Shown here: one piece after another, positions 1 through 11,226 of the stretch
Layout: each line of letters starts with the position of its first letter
Numbering within the stretch: position 1 is the stretch's first letter
Assembly (NCBI GenBank): GCA_036897625.1
Contig: JAYMTA010000731.1
Location: 1-24,822 of the forward strand
DNA length: 24,822 nt
Direction: 5' to 3'
Source: Pelargonium cotyledonis
Taxonomy: Eukaryota; Streptophyta; Magnoliopsida; Geraniales; Geraniaceae
Program-made: the position numbers and the translations under genes
Notes under the pieces: generated by a model
Database searches by the model: none
Told to the model about the DNA's origin: nothing
Seen by the model: only the letters and a program-made list of their open reading frames with translations

Positions 1-540
1 GGCCCCCAGGCGTTAACCCCCCAACCCCCCCTTAGCCTCTAAGCCCCGACGCATTCGCCGAAAGCGAATCTTCCCCGAGCCATCCTCCTATCCCAGCCCT
101 AGCCGCCGCTGCCTCCCCCTCGTTCGGACCACCCATAGGAACCACCCGCGGTCTCACTGTATCAACACCCCAACTGGTTCATAACGAAATACCCATACCC
201 CTCTGCACACACGAGCCGGTACCCTCGGCCATGTCTCCACCCCCTTGTAGCTCAAAGACCAAAACTCGGTATCCCCACCGGTGCCGCAGAACCCACCCTT
301 CCCGGCCGCCCGGACTCGCCCCTTTCAGCCGCCCAGATCCGCCCTCACCACTCTGCATGCACAACCTCGGCCAGACAACTCTTCCTCCACATCTCTGTAC
401 CTCCCACAACTCGCATCTCCTCCGCCCTTCACCGGAAATTGCGGAAATCCGACAACCACGGCCTCCCTCCTCTCGCCGGAAACAGGTCCAGGCAAGCCGC
501 GAATGCCGCCGACTGCTCCCACAAAACTGAACTAGAAGAA
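1..540. other. GC-rich, C-rich stretch without a recognised gene
   Basis: The first 540 bases are strikingly C-rich on the plus strand, unlike the AT-rich DNA that follows. Overlapping short open frames exist on both strands (for example 231-530 plus, 179-409 and 325-522 minus). They have low-complexity Pro/Ser/Arg or Gly/Arg compositions, conserve no known motif and shadow each other. The stretch could be a 5' exon or leader of a minus-strand gene whose rest is lost or lies to the left, or a piece of a mobile element. I cannot assign it. Confidence 0.4.
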
Positions 541-628
541 CGGTGATGCCATCCTATACTCCCTTCGTCCCCCCAGGTCTCCTTCGTCGAAATACACGCC
601 ACAAACACCAGATGAACCGCCGCCAAAG

Positions 629-673
629 CCCTAATACGGGGAACTCAAAACCCTAATACAGGAAAACTCAAAA
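629..673. repeat. 22-23 bp tandem duplication with telobox-like core
   Basis: Two adjacent units (629-650 and 651-673) share the pattern CCCTAATAC-GG-AACTCAAAA. The second unit contains AAAACCCTAA at the junction, a telobox-like motif common near plant promoters and 5' leaders. The duplication sits at the edge between the GC-rich block and AT-rich DNA. Confidence 0.6.
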
Positions 674-1559
674 GAGAGGCAACCGCTTTATGACTTATTC
701 ACTAATAGAATACATAGATGGTGTTAATTACATATATAATATAAAAATAAATAAATAAATGTCCGAAAATGAAATACAGGCTACTTGGGATTCCATGTGT
801 AATTTAATGTACACATGTATTTATGTTCCCTCTAGAATCTATCGTCACGCAATGGAAAAACACAAATCCAATCAAATAATTAAGTATATATGTATTCTAA
901 ACCTTTACTAATAAGATAATTGTATGCATTATTGATTAATTGGGCTACCGATTTACTTAAGACCCAATATTTAATTCTCCATTGTATATCCAATTGTATA
1001 GCTAGATCAACTACATACATTTGTTTGTTGGTTGAATAATCATAAGAAAGTCAACCCAATAAATGCCATAGCAGATGTGTTCAATTTTTAATCTAATTTT
1101 ACTTATAAATTAAATTTAATACATTTAATTTGTTCAGACAACTAGTTTTGATTTGGATCGGCTCATATGTAGCTCATGTTTTTACACTATACGTTTGGTT
1201 TTCAAGATGCATAAATAATAAGAAATGTTTGTTTCATGTGTCATTAGTGCATGAATGATGCATGTCCAACGCGTGACAATGATGACTTGTACATATCTAA
1301 TCTAGTTAAACTTATATGTAACATACTGTAACTACATTAATACAGATTGTAAGTGTTTTACTAAAAAAATGTACGCCGATAAATTTTTGTAACGACACTA
1401 GTAGTGTTTGTAACTACTCTACGGACCGATTAAACATTTTAATCAAATCAATTGTAATTTATAACTAAAGCACATATGTATAACGCATGAAACATGCGTT
1501 AATCCCGAAAGAAATATATCATTTTGGCTCGACTCAAATATGCCGTAGTTGTTAAGTTG
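674..1559. other. AT-rich intergenic DNA
   Basis: No open frame, RNA gene or repeat was recognised here. The sequence is AT-rich with short A/T runs, typical of plant intergenic DNA. Confidence 0.5.
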
Positions 1560-1870
1560 ATTGGGCATGAGTGTTTAAGACTCTTCCGGGCATAATGTTG
1601 TTCAAGTTTGAGTTGTTTTTACTCTTTAAGGCCCAATATTGTTAGTGCAAGTCTTTTAAAATCATTAAAAAAATACAGGGTCTAATGTCTTCTAAACGTA
1701 AGCCCCTTCTTGTCTTTAAGGCATGTTATCATATGGGATGTATCTATATTGAGTCTTTTCTTCTGTTTTACTCTTCAGAATTTGATATCATTTGATCCCA
1801 AGTCTTTTACACTCATCAGAGCCTAGAATCGTATGTTCTAGAGTCTTTAGGACTCTTCAAGGCGTAATGT
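1560..1870. repeat. Degenerate short repeats
   Basis: Variants of the word ACTCTT-AAGGC(R)TAATGT recur near 1581, 1622, 1714 and 1852, often followed by a run ending in GAG or GGATG. Spacing is irregular (about 40 to 140 bp), so this is a decayed array at best. It lies just downstream, in the minus direction, of the decayed gypsy-associated ORF at 1816-3600. This mirrors the order ORF-then-tandem-repeats seen in the large element at 14181-19850. A common origin is inferred. Confidence 0.3.
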
Positions 1871-3600
1871 ACTATATGAGTTTTTTTATTTCTATAAACA
1901 TGTAATGTATGAGTTATTATTATTATTATTATTATTATTATGTCATTCACCCACAGTGACATGAATGTCAACCAACCTCGATGAAACATATACCTCCTCA
2001 TAACCAGGTGATCAAACTCATAACGCAACACTTTCACTTGCGCCTCTAACACCGCAGTCTTAATAAAGCTATCCAATATGATGTTGAGGCTGGCCATTAA
2101 GCGATCTCCTAGCTCAACAATGCACAAACATGTCGACTAAACCCTGACAGACGCAATTCTTATGCAATTGACTAAGAGAAGCGTAAAGTGTCAAACAAAC
2201 ATCACATTTCGACTAGACACTACGAAAGATAGGCACAAAGCTAAAGTTCCCAAAATACGACTATGAAAATTCTAATCCATAAGAAACATCCTATGGGAAA
2301 AAGAAAGATTATCCTCAACAACTACAAGCCACTCCATGCACAAACATCATGCATTGAAACAACCATGATGTGTTCACCAAACACGAGGTCGTGAACCTTT
2401 AGTACAACATAACGAGCATCACTTTCCACACCAGTGACAACTTCTGAGGGTGAGATGACATCAGCCGTCAAAGCACACGCTACATGTTTTTTCTTCCTTG
2501 ATGATTGTGTAGAAACAGACCTTAGAGGTGCGACCCGAGAGGGTGACGATCCTTTGAGTTTCTTATGTTTCTTCTCATTCACCCGACCAAAGATCAACGG
2601 CCCATCCGAGAAGTGTTTCAACCGACCGAAAGCAACAACAACCCGAACACCAACCAAAACTTGACAAGGGGCAACCCCATACTACGTATCCTCCGACCAT
2701 CGTTTGTAGTCCACGTTCTTTAAACTCATGGGACCTAAGGCGAGCAATGCACTGGAACAAGTTGCATTATTAGGGTTCTGATCAGGAGTGGTTTTGTTGG
2801 GATCTGCATAACCCCACTCAGAAGATACAATGCAACGATTAGGATACTATATGTACATCAGTTGATGCTTCCAATGCTTGACTGAGTCTTCCGACTTAAG
2901 AACAAGAATATCTCTACAAGACATAAAATAAAACAAACCTTCACTATATTTGTGGGAAAGATAATCTGGATGCCCGAACAACTCGCATGTGGGGACCACC
3001 CTGTTTACAAGACAAAATCCTCACAAATGGATCATCACATTCTAGGAATTTGCCATAAATTTAGCAACAGAAACTCGATAGAAATCCAAGACCTCCAAGA
3101 CAAAAGTACTCTGCGTAAGTGTGAAGACTTGACGAAACATCTCCAGGTACGCATAAATATACCCAATAGGAGCTCGGTCGGACAACAATATAATGTCCAA
3201 ATGGGAGGGAATCAACCATTCACCCAACAATGAGCAAGCTCATGGGGAGAGATACAAGAAAGAAAAGCTAGAGTGCATCTCTTCAAATGCTCGCTGATAA
3301 AGTAATTTCTCGGTACTAGCCCCTTGACACTGATCATCATCCATAACACTAGACGACCTGCCCGATGCAAAGCGAGAATGACTAACAAATGACATTACAC
3401 AATAACGTAGAAGCTAAGGTCATCATATACATGATGGCCAAACATCATCGACATCACACATGTACATGACATACACCATCGAAAGAAAAATTGTCCCAAT
3501 AAAAAATTGATCATAAATCGAAGGAGAACATGCAGAACAAAAAATGGTTTGAATGCCCTAGCTAACCACCTACTTATGGCTACGATACCCAACTCGACTA
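1816..3600 (-). pseudogene. Decayed gypsy-associated protein (transposase_28 / 'putative gypsy type transposon' domain-like)
   Basis: Read leftwards on the minus strand, the pieces at 3230-3042, about 3040-2850, 2657-2322 and 2127-1816 form the outline of one protein. Its first recognisable part (IPSHLDIILLS...GYIYAY...F...VLDFY.VS) fits the start of the plant-specific domain found in gypsy-associated ORFs (PF04195-like). A 'GLFYF...D.VKHWKHQLMYI' stretch fits the later Trp-rich part. A Lys/Ser-rich linker and a helical tail (LGDRLMASLNIILDSF...EAQVKVL) follow. Early stops (TAG, TGA) fall where this family usually has Trp. Frames change between pieces and a TTA microsatellite has grown within it. 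It probably is the same kind of protein as the antisense ORF of the large element at 14181-18194, from an older insertion. The assignment rests on pattern recognition only, and the boundaries are approximate. Confidence 0.45.
1914..1941. repeat. (TTA)n microsatellite
   Basis: About nine uninterrupted TTA/ATT trinucleotide units. The run lies inside the decayed minus-strand ORF, where it would encode an isoleucine run, and marks a late expansion in dead coding sequence. Confidence 0.9.
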
Positions 3601-4729
3601 GGAGAAAATGTGGGGCCTGGAGAGCTCAAATCTGTGAAAAGGCGCCCAACCGAAGTGACAAATCTATGCACTGCTATCTGGAAGATGGAAAATATGTAAA
3701 ACTCTTTCAGGCCAAAAAGAATATAAATATAGTAAGACAAACACTGCGGAGGTAAGCATAATTCCCTAGATAGATGTAAAATCTAACTTGAGAATCCAAG
3801 GGATCATCCACTAGGAATACCTTATTTTGCAGAATCCAAAGTTTTTTTTGACTATTTTATGATAGAAAGATTTTTAAGATAATATAAGGTTGATTGCATC
3901 ATGTGGAGTAAAAATATTTATACTAAAAAAGTAAAGAAAATGTGTAGTGCTGTAATTGGTTGCAAGTGAGCTTTATAATGTTACAAACATGTCACGATAA
4001 TAAACTCAAATCGTGATTTTATATATTATATGATGATGTCAATGTGATGTCACGAGGAAGATTAAAGTGTTTCCTCAATAATCATGTAGTACGGTAAATT
4101 GATTTCGATATTTTGTTTATTTAGATCTTATGAATTAAACAATTAATTCAAAACTGTTTACTGATTTTGACAAATTTCATTTGGGTTTGCCTTATTTTTG
4201 AATCACTAATTAAGACTCGAAATGCTTACTCCACATGGTCCTAGCTAAACCAGTTGGGCCGATTTTTAAAATATTGGTTCAAATTAAGTAGAGACACATA
4301 ATTTCCCCTACATAAAATGAGTTCATTTGAGTGGGTTTGCCATTCATGAATACTCAAATATTTTTAACATTATATTATCTATGCCAATTGGACAAGAGAT
4401 GTGGTTCATCTCCACTAAACATGGGATTCATTAAATTGTCTTCTCTATTTCGTATGCTACAAAATACAATGAGCAAATGCTCCAAACATGCCCTCTTTGT
4501 GATTGGGGGCACATGTGTCTCCATTACACACTCTACCATCCAATTGTCTACTTGGAGGAATCCAAAAGAAACATGTTCGATAATTGACAATTCGTCTTGA
4601 TTTTTTTATGCATCATCAACATAATACAAAAATACAGAGTGTTTGATTGGTTTGAACATGTTCTACAAGTACCATTTTATTTTTTCATAGGAAAAAGAAG
4701 AGAATACAAGGGTAAAATGAAATGCAAGT
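3601..4729. other. Intergenic DNA, nothing recognised
   Basis: AT-rich DNA downstream of the TBL gene. Open frames at 4331-4600 (plus) and 4375-4590 (minus) overlap each other on opposite strands, and neither shows a family motif. The stretch next to 4730 should contain the 3' UTR of the TBL gene. No unambiguous poly(A) signal was fixed. Confidence 0.4.
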
Positions 4730-7061
4730 TCAAGAATGCATAAGAATAGAATGAAGGAGTAGATTCCAAGTATCGGGAACTCCGGGGAGACACCGGTGGC
4801 TGCGTTCATGGTCGTTGGGGCCCCCGTGCCCAAAAACCGAAGGGTGCCCATCCACTCTCTGCTGGGACAGTCCTGTTACATCCAGCAGCTTTACCATTGA
4901 TGCCTTTGACAACACTCTCTCCACCACCACCTCTGCAGGATGCGGATGTGCATCTTTCGCGTCCGCATATGGCCTCTTTGCTGCCTCACAGTTCCTTGCC
5001 CTTTCTTGGCCCCAATCGCTTCCACTAATTGGTTAACATCATCATCAATAACCCGAACATACTAGTATAATAAATCCACAACTACATATACATACGAATA
5101 TGTATGACTTACTTATTATGATCTGGTGAGACTCCTTGAAACAAAACATGGGTTTTGGTGGGATCGATATTGGTATTAACCCAGCTAGCCCATGTATTCA
5201 AGGCTTTTTCGTATGCCACCAACCGGTCCATGTCCTTGTAAAGTTTACTCCCATATTCAATAAAGTCCCACCTAAATATACGTATACAGTTTAGAAAGAA
5301 GAAAAAATAGACAAATATCATGACGTAGACACGAAGTAAGGTAAAGGAAACTACGTACGGTTGTTTTCTACCAGTGTGAAGCCACCAATGCCAAGTGTTG
5401 AAGATCAAAACATCAATACCATCCTTCCATAATTTGCTACCATTATCGACAGAGTCTAGTTTAAGGATTCTCCCATTATCGGTGCTCACAATATCAACTA
5501 GAAATGCATTCCGAGACAAGAATAGTTTCACATTGTACCTCTGCATCAGTTGGTACTCAGTAATTAATATTATAATCGCATCACGTATGCAAATAGATAA
5601 AGATTGATAAGAAAATTTTGTAGTATAATAATCTCCATTCCAACAATGACATTCTACCAAAAATGAAAGAGACATGTTGTACCATCACCTATCGGCCTTG
5701 CAAGTTGCAAACAATACAATAACATTAACATACATATCTATTGATGATTGTCACAATCATATATGTGTATATGGATAACATGAGTTAAATAACCTTGAAA
5801 GTTAAAATGGAGAGATCGCCGGTCCTGGTAGAGGAGTAATCGGCCTGAGGTGCAGCAGCGTGAAGCATGCAAGTGAGTGATTGCCATTGGTTGAGGCTTA
5901 AAGAATCTCCTACAAACATCATGCTCTTCCCTCTCATTTTCTCCAATAATTTTTCACCATTAAACCTATATATGTGTATATGCTTCAATTCATCATCATC
6001 ATTAATTAAATATTTATCTATTTAATAGAGAATACACGCAACAGGTTAACATGTGTTGATGTTGGTGATAAAGTGTCCCACACTGAAATAATATATATAG
6101 TGAAGTGGCTACATAAAATGTTCCAAGTGAAACCCTATTGACAAGGTTGACTTTTTAGTAGTGCAAGCTCAAGTCATTACGTGTAACCCGTTATTGAAAT
6201 TTAACAACATGCATGAAAGCAACTTAACACCAGTTTCAGCCTTGAGCTAGAGCTACACAATGGTTGTTGGGTTGGGATCTGGATGTGACACCTCAACTTA
6301 TCAGTTGGCTCCTAACATGTATATTTGCATTATCTATATTCTCTCTTATTCAATTTATGGGAAAGAAACAACTACAGTGTATTACATTTGCCCACAATCA
6401 ATACCATCAAATTAAACCAGTGAGACTTGAGACCACAAATTCTGAATGAATGACTAGGACTGGACTCACACAAATTTATTTCAATTCCCACACACAATGA
6501 ATGAATGAGTTCAGTTGAAAAATGCTTAATCCATGGAAAGAAAGAAAAGTGCAGAATCTGAACAACAGGCTCATCATATAAAACATCTCACCATTAATCA
6601 TGGAATAGAGTGGAACAAAGGAGAAACAAAACTATCTGTCAACTCCATAATTTTATAGGCACATTAACAGTGTGCTACAAACAAAAGACATGCTGGATTG
6701 GAGCTAAATTGAAACAGAGAAAATTTGAAGAAGACATGAAACAACATTGCATGGATTGTATATATGTAACGTACCTCGGTAAGTTGCAGGATTTGGGCTG
6801 CCATCTGTATTTGAGATAGTATTTGTCAGGACGACCGTTGTGCAGGCAGTCGAATTCCTTCTCTATGAAGGGACAATCGGATATATCATAGAGAGGATAC
6901 GATTCATCGTACACCCAACTTCCTTGGAAGATATCGCATCCCACATCATCCTCTTCCTTGGGCTGCCATCTTCCTCCTGTCTTGTAACCTAAGTACACTC
7001 CATGCACCTGCACAACGGATAAAACCACGACAACTACTATAAAGATGGAAATGCCACCCAT
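4730..7061 (-). CDS. TRICHOME BIREFRINGENCE-LIKE (PMR5/TBL) family protein, five exons, altered DxxH motif
   Basis: Exons on the minus strand are 7061-6775, 5965-5794, 5540-5359, 5271-5113 and 5024-4730. All introns are GT-AG and all phases agree, giving 364 aa, a usual length for short TBL proteins. Family members are Golgi polysaccharide O-acetyltransferases acting on wall xylan, mannan or pectin. A hydrophobic leader (1-21) is followed directly by the PMR5 N-terminal region ([19 protein letters not shown]). The catalytic GDS motif is intact at 115-117 ([11 protein letters not shown]), followed by [19 protein letters not shown] and a C-terminal LPGVPDTWN. In the last exon the usual DCxHWC block reads E-R-S-H-R-C (340-345), and the usual C-x-G-E-T/K region reads CEAAKRP (279-285). 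The presumed Asp, one Cys and one Trp are therefore missing, while His343 remains. The start ATG at 7061 lies about 60-70 bp after a TATA-like stretch. It resembles the TBL37-43 subgroup; the exact member is not assigned. It may be inactive or diverged. Confidence 0.9.
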
Positions 7062-7120
7062 GGGAGATACTGTTTTAATAACAAGTGTGTGCCTGGCCCT
7101 CTCTACTCCTCAAGTCCCTA

Positions 7121-7134
7121 ATATATATACATAT
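7121..7134 (-). promoter_or_regulatory. Probable TATA element of the TBL gene
   Basis: An AT run reading TATATATATTA on the minus strand lies roughly 60-75 bp upstream of the TBL start codon at 7061. That suits a plant core promoter with a short 5' UTR. Other AT runs are nearby, so the exact box is uncertain. Confidence 0.45.
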
Positions 7135-7149
7135 ACATGATATAGAGAG

Positions 7150-8579
7150 AAAGGGTGATTGAGATTGAGATGAGAGTGTCATTCATGTGTTTGTATTGTA
7201 CTATATCGTGGTAGCTATCAGTAAATGTTGTCAAAAGATTTACCAGAAATGCTAAGCTGTAGATTTTGGGTTTTGTTCAATTTGAAATTGATCTCTATGC
7301 TTATATTCTATGAGAAAATGATACATAAAAAAAAAAAGAGTTTGGTAAGAGTTGGAGCTAGCTAACTGACCTGGAATAGAATACCGAATCTTCGTCTTGA
7401 AGAAGACACTACATATATGCAAGTTGGTGCTGTCATCGGTTGGTCCAAACCGAGCTAGATGCATGGTCCAGAACATAGTAGCTGCTATAACAGCACTCGT
7501 AAGCAGTATAAATCGTTCTATTAATAACAACTCGAGACTATATATATGTGAAAAGAAAGATCGCTGAAATGAAATGCGAATAATCTGATTAGTATCATAC
7601 ACAAAGTAATCTATTAGGTAGAACTTACTTCAAGATTATTAATAATGTACATGCGTGCACGCTACAAGAATGCAAAAATTGTGCATTTTAAAGGCAATAA
7701 TCAATCAACGATGGTGAAATACGAACTAATAAATAAATACCATAACACTGTCTGGTATATATTGATTTCATTGATAGTTAAGATGGACCATTTATTTATT
7801 AGTGGCATTACCTTCTAAGCTAAAGCTAAAGCTAGCTTCATATAGCTCCAAATTCTATCCTCTATCTCAAATAAGTAAACTCCACAGGCAAAAATGCATA
7901 GAATTGATGCCTAACTCAAAATTTTCCTTTCCTGACTCTCAAATAAGTAAACTCCAAATTCTACCAGTGTGTGTATAAACATATAGAAAGAAAGAAAATA
8001 TATTTGGATCACACTTTCCACTCAACAAAAATTAAGTGTTTCAATGTATCTTAATAAAATACTATCCAATGAAGATGAAATAATCAAAGGAGAAAAACGG
8101 TATTTTTTTTACCTATAAAAAGTTCCAAATTTATTGATTAATTCTAAAGCATACAGATCTCAAGTGGAAATGGAATGACTTGCAGCTGCAATTGCATCCA
8201 TAGGTATTTCCATTTTAAACACACAAAACACAAACGAAGAAAAAGAAGAAAAGCACACGCATTACAACATTTCATGACCATAACATTTATTATAAAGGTA
8301 TATCAGCAAGACTTCAAAACATACATACTCAATTTAAGTACTACTGTTCATAGATTCTCATAATACACTTGGTAAATACCCATAATACACACCATTCCAA
8401 AGGAAAACGGGTCTTTACCTTCAATTTAATATACACTATAGTTTATATCTTCAAGCCTTCAATAGATATGCATACAATACCGTTATACTTTTTCACTATA
8501 TGTAATATTTTTCACAAATACTCGTACAACCATTCATCTACGCGCATATATGTCACTATGTCTCCACTTCTTCTGGTTC
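7150..8579. other. Intergenic DNA between the TBL and Acd31.2-like genes
   Basis: The two host genes are on the same strand, so this holds the TBL promoter side and the 3' UTR of the heat-shock gene. It is AT-rich. A minus-strand open frame at 7252-7602 has no recognisable motif. A 19 bp word, CTCAAATAAGTAAACTCCA, occurs twice (7866-7884 and 7938-7956). No RNA gene or mobile-element end was recognised. Confidence 0.4.
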
Positions 8580-10882
8580 TCAAAGCTTTGGAATTATAAT
8601 TTGTAGAAGTCCATCTCTGCGCCAAGAATCCCACGACAGTTGATGTCCAGTGCACAAAAATAATAAAACAAATTCAAATTCTGAATTGCAATTTGCAACA
8701 TAAAAAATAGAGCAATTTGTATAGTTGAAACTGAAGTAGATTCATTGATATTTGATATAAGTTTAACTTACGAAAACTCAGCAGAGACAATGTCCTTGTT
8801 TGAATCAGATGGAAGTGGCCATGTGACTTGGTATGGACCTTGTAAAATCTCTTTCTTGTGATACTTGGGGATTGAGTTATTTTGATAACCTGCCATGGTC
8901 CAATAGTTGTTGGTGCGTTTGCCCATCACAATTAAGCTGCAAATAGCATCTCTATCAAATCAAATTTCAAGAGGGTGGTATAATTTGTTCACACAGCATG
9001 AAATTTGATAGTGATTGCAAATGAGTTAGCAAAATATAAAAGTAATTACCAAGACCTTTTGAAGTATATACAGAGAAGATATTCAAAACAAATCTTACTG
9101 TTGATCATTGACCTCCACTCTAATGTCATTGGAATCAACTCCTGGAATTTCTACTGTCACAACGTAGTCATGGCCAGACTCTGCAACATCCATTCTCGGT
9201 GACCAATCACTTCCTATATCGAAAAGAAGAATGGTATTCCTTGTTAGTTGAGTTCGACTTTCACTAGATTTTAGAAACTTTATCAATAAATCTGTTTAAA
9301 ATATGTCACAAGGCCATCGTGGTTGGCTTATTCTTTTTCTATTTTCTCAATGTGGGACTTCATCACAATACACATAAGGCCTTGGTCCTCAACTACTAAA
9401 AGGACAACCTTATTAGTAGGGTTTCACTTTTACGCTTACATGTAGCTTATTCCTATTCTATTTTTCAATGTGGGACATTTTATTATCATTACTTCAATGA
9501 AAGAAATAAATATCTATTTGCTTTCCAACCGAGGTGCATCATACAAGAATCCATGTACCCCTGTTTTTCAAATTAATGACATGGAGCTCTTCTTATAAGA
9601 AATATAGTTTCAAGTTATAGACAAAAGAGAATTGACAGAAGAAGAAAAAACAAAACTCATACCAAGTTGCATTATCCAAAATTCTATACTCGTTGTCTAC
9701 CATATATGCTTGAACAAACAAAATAACCTTTTAAAATCTAGAAAGCTGATATGTTAATTAGAAATAAACTAAATATATACCATCAAATGCAGAAGAATTT
9801 TTCTTTCCAGACCGAAACTGCATATGTCCACTCATTCTTTGGTATGGTCTAGCAAAATGAGGAGGGTCAGGGGTAGATACAGGTTGGGTAACTCCAAGAT
9901 TAACTATATTAGGCTCTATCTTGGCAGGTCTAGAAAACATGGGCATTTCAGTGGCAGAATAGTAGCAATCATTTGCACAACGAGGTTGGGTTACTCCGCG
10001 ATGAACCAAGTTTGAGTGTGTATTTGAAGGCCTAGAAAACAAGGGCACTTCGGAGGCATAAGAGTAGTCTTCATTTGAAGAAGCAGAGCATTTGTGTGGC
10101 TGAGCCGAGCTGACCTGGAAAAAACTTGAGAGAATATAAGCAACTCTCAATTGAAATCCATAAAACATTATCAAGTCTGAATTGAAAACATAAGCACCTG
10201 TTCAACTGAAGCTGGTCTCATGAAAAAACCTTGAGAAGCAGTCCCTTGACGTGCAAAGTACACTCTGTTATCAAACCTCCTGGTGGTCACTGAGTTTAAA
10301 CTGCTAGTGCAGTTCTGAGATGGGAAAAGCACAAGAAGATGAATCACAACTTGGGGAAAATAAAAAAAACATTTAATTAAGATAATAGGCTGAGGATAAC
10401 CAAATTCATATCCTTGGTAGATTTATCAGAACAAGAGCAGATAGATAATGTGTGCAATATTTTCTTTCTATAGAAATCGAAATGACTGAAGAAATCAGGT
10501 AAATAGAGAATCAATATGGCTTTTTGGATTTATTTTTTGTACAGTATATCTGTGAAGAGATCGAATTGGTGGTGATTCCTAAGTAGCATGAAGCTGGATA
10601 TGAGTCAATTATTTTAGCAGCCAATTCCAAATTATGATCCCAAACCCAGTAGGTGATGGAATATCAACAATTTGATACAAGTAATCATATCATCATATGC
10701 AATGATGAAACTTGATCCGATCCCATACACTACAATACAAGGAAGCAAAACACAGAATCGAATGAGAAAGCAGAAGGTAGAAAGATGTAAAATACCATAA
10801 GCAAGGAAGTGTCGTCGGTGGAAATAGGAGCAAAGTGGCCTGAAATCATCTTCACTCTACGCTGTGCTGCTTCACCCTCCAT
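8580..10882 (-). CDS. Alpha-crystallin/HSP20 domain protein with PTS2, Acd31.2-like (peroxisomal small heat-shock protein)
   Basis: Exons on the minus strand are 10882-10796, 10314-10198, 10114-9781, 9213-9099, 8936-8772 and 8616-8580. All introns are GT-AG with consistent phases, giving 284 aa. The N-terminus carries R9-V-K-M-I-S-G-H16-F17, which fits the type 2 peroxisomal targeting signal (R/K)(L/V/I)x5(H/Q)(L/A/F). The C-terminal alpha-crystallin domain covers about residues 180-284: SDWSPRMDVAESGHDYVVTV, EIPGVDSNDIRVEVND, and the end DGLLQIIIPKL. The middle (69-179) is a Ser/Pro-rich linker with an internal repeat of about 34 residues (FSRP...GVTQP twice). Long linker, N-terminal PTS2 and late HSP20 domain match the plant Acd31.2 group, a peroxisomal chaperone distinct from cytosolic sHSPs. 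The final tripeptide PKL could be a weak PTS1 as well. The reading frame is intact. A retrotransposon LTR lies 366 bp upstream of the ATG. Confidence 0.9.
9326..9476. repeat. Direct repeat of about 33 bp inside intron 3 of the Acd31.2-like gene
   Basis: Copies at 9326-9358 and 9445-9476 share GCTTATTC-TATTTT and CAATGTGGGAC with a few changes. The offset is about 119 bp, inside the 567 bp intron 9214-9780. It may be a local duplication or the trace of a small insertion. Neither copy touches the splice sites. Confidence 0.6.
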
Positions 10883-10902
10883 TGTTGCTGCTCTCAAAAT
10901 TC

Positions 10903-10910
10903 AAACCCTA
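10903..10910. promoter_or_regulatory. Telobox (AAACCCTA) in the leader of the Acd31.2-like gene
   Basis: AAACCCTA on the plus strand lies 21-28 bases upstream of the start codon at 10882, probably within the 5' UTR or core promoter. Teloboxes are frequent in that position in plant genes. Confidence 0.45.
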
Positions 10911-11192
10911 GTCACGGATTTAAAATTGGAACTGGAGTTGGAGTGACGAACTGAATTTAAGCAGATAATGCGTTGCGTGGAACTGGGACCCTCCACTCCA
11001 ATCATTCACCTACAAATTATTTTAGATTCTTTTCTTTGGACTCCACCTCCTTTCTTTCACACCACCTTCCTCACCTCAATTTGTCACAAAGGGATCGTAT
11101 TGTAAATCCTCTCCACATCGCAGCTATCTAATCTCATTCAGCGACCGGTTGGATTAGAAATTTTGGGTTGGATTAGAAATTTTGGGTTGGAA

Positions 11193-11226
11193 ATGAGAAT
11201 GGAGAATGGAGAATGGAGAATGGAAA
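11193..11226. repeat. (GAGAATG/GAATGGA)n short tandem repeat
   Basis: Four or more units of a 7 bp purine-rich word run directly up to about 20 bp before the LTR edge, in the native flank of the element. Confidence 0.8.

Noticed and set aside
4331-4600. Opposed open frames of 89 and 71 codons
   Set aside because: Both strands are open over the same stretch by chance and neither shows a family signature.
4815-5036. Plus-strand frame of 73 codons
   Set aside because: Shadow of TBL exon 5 on the other strand.
7252-7602. Minus-strand frame of 116 codons upstream of the TBL gene
   Set aside because: No motif, AT-driven composition and no splice-site logic with its neighbours. Not enough to call a gene.
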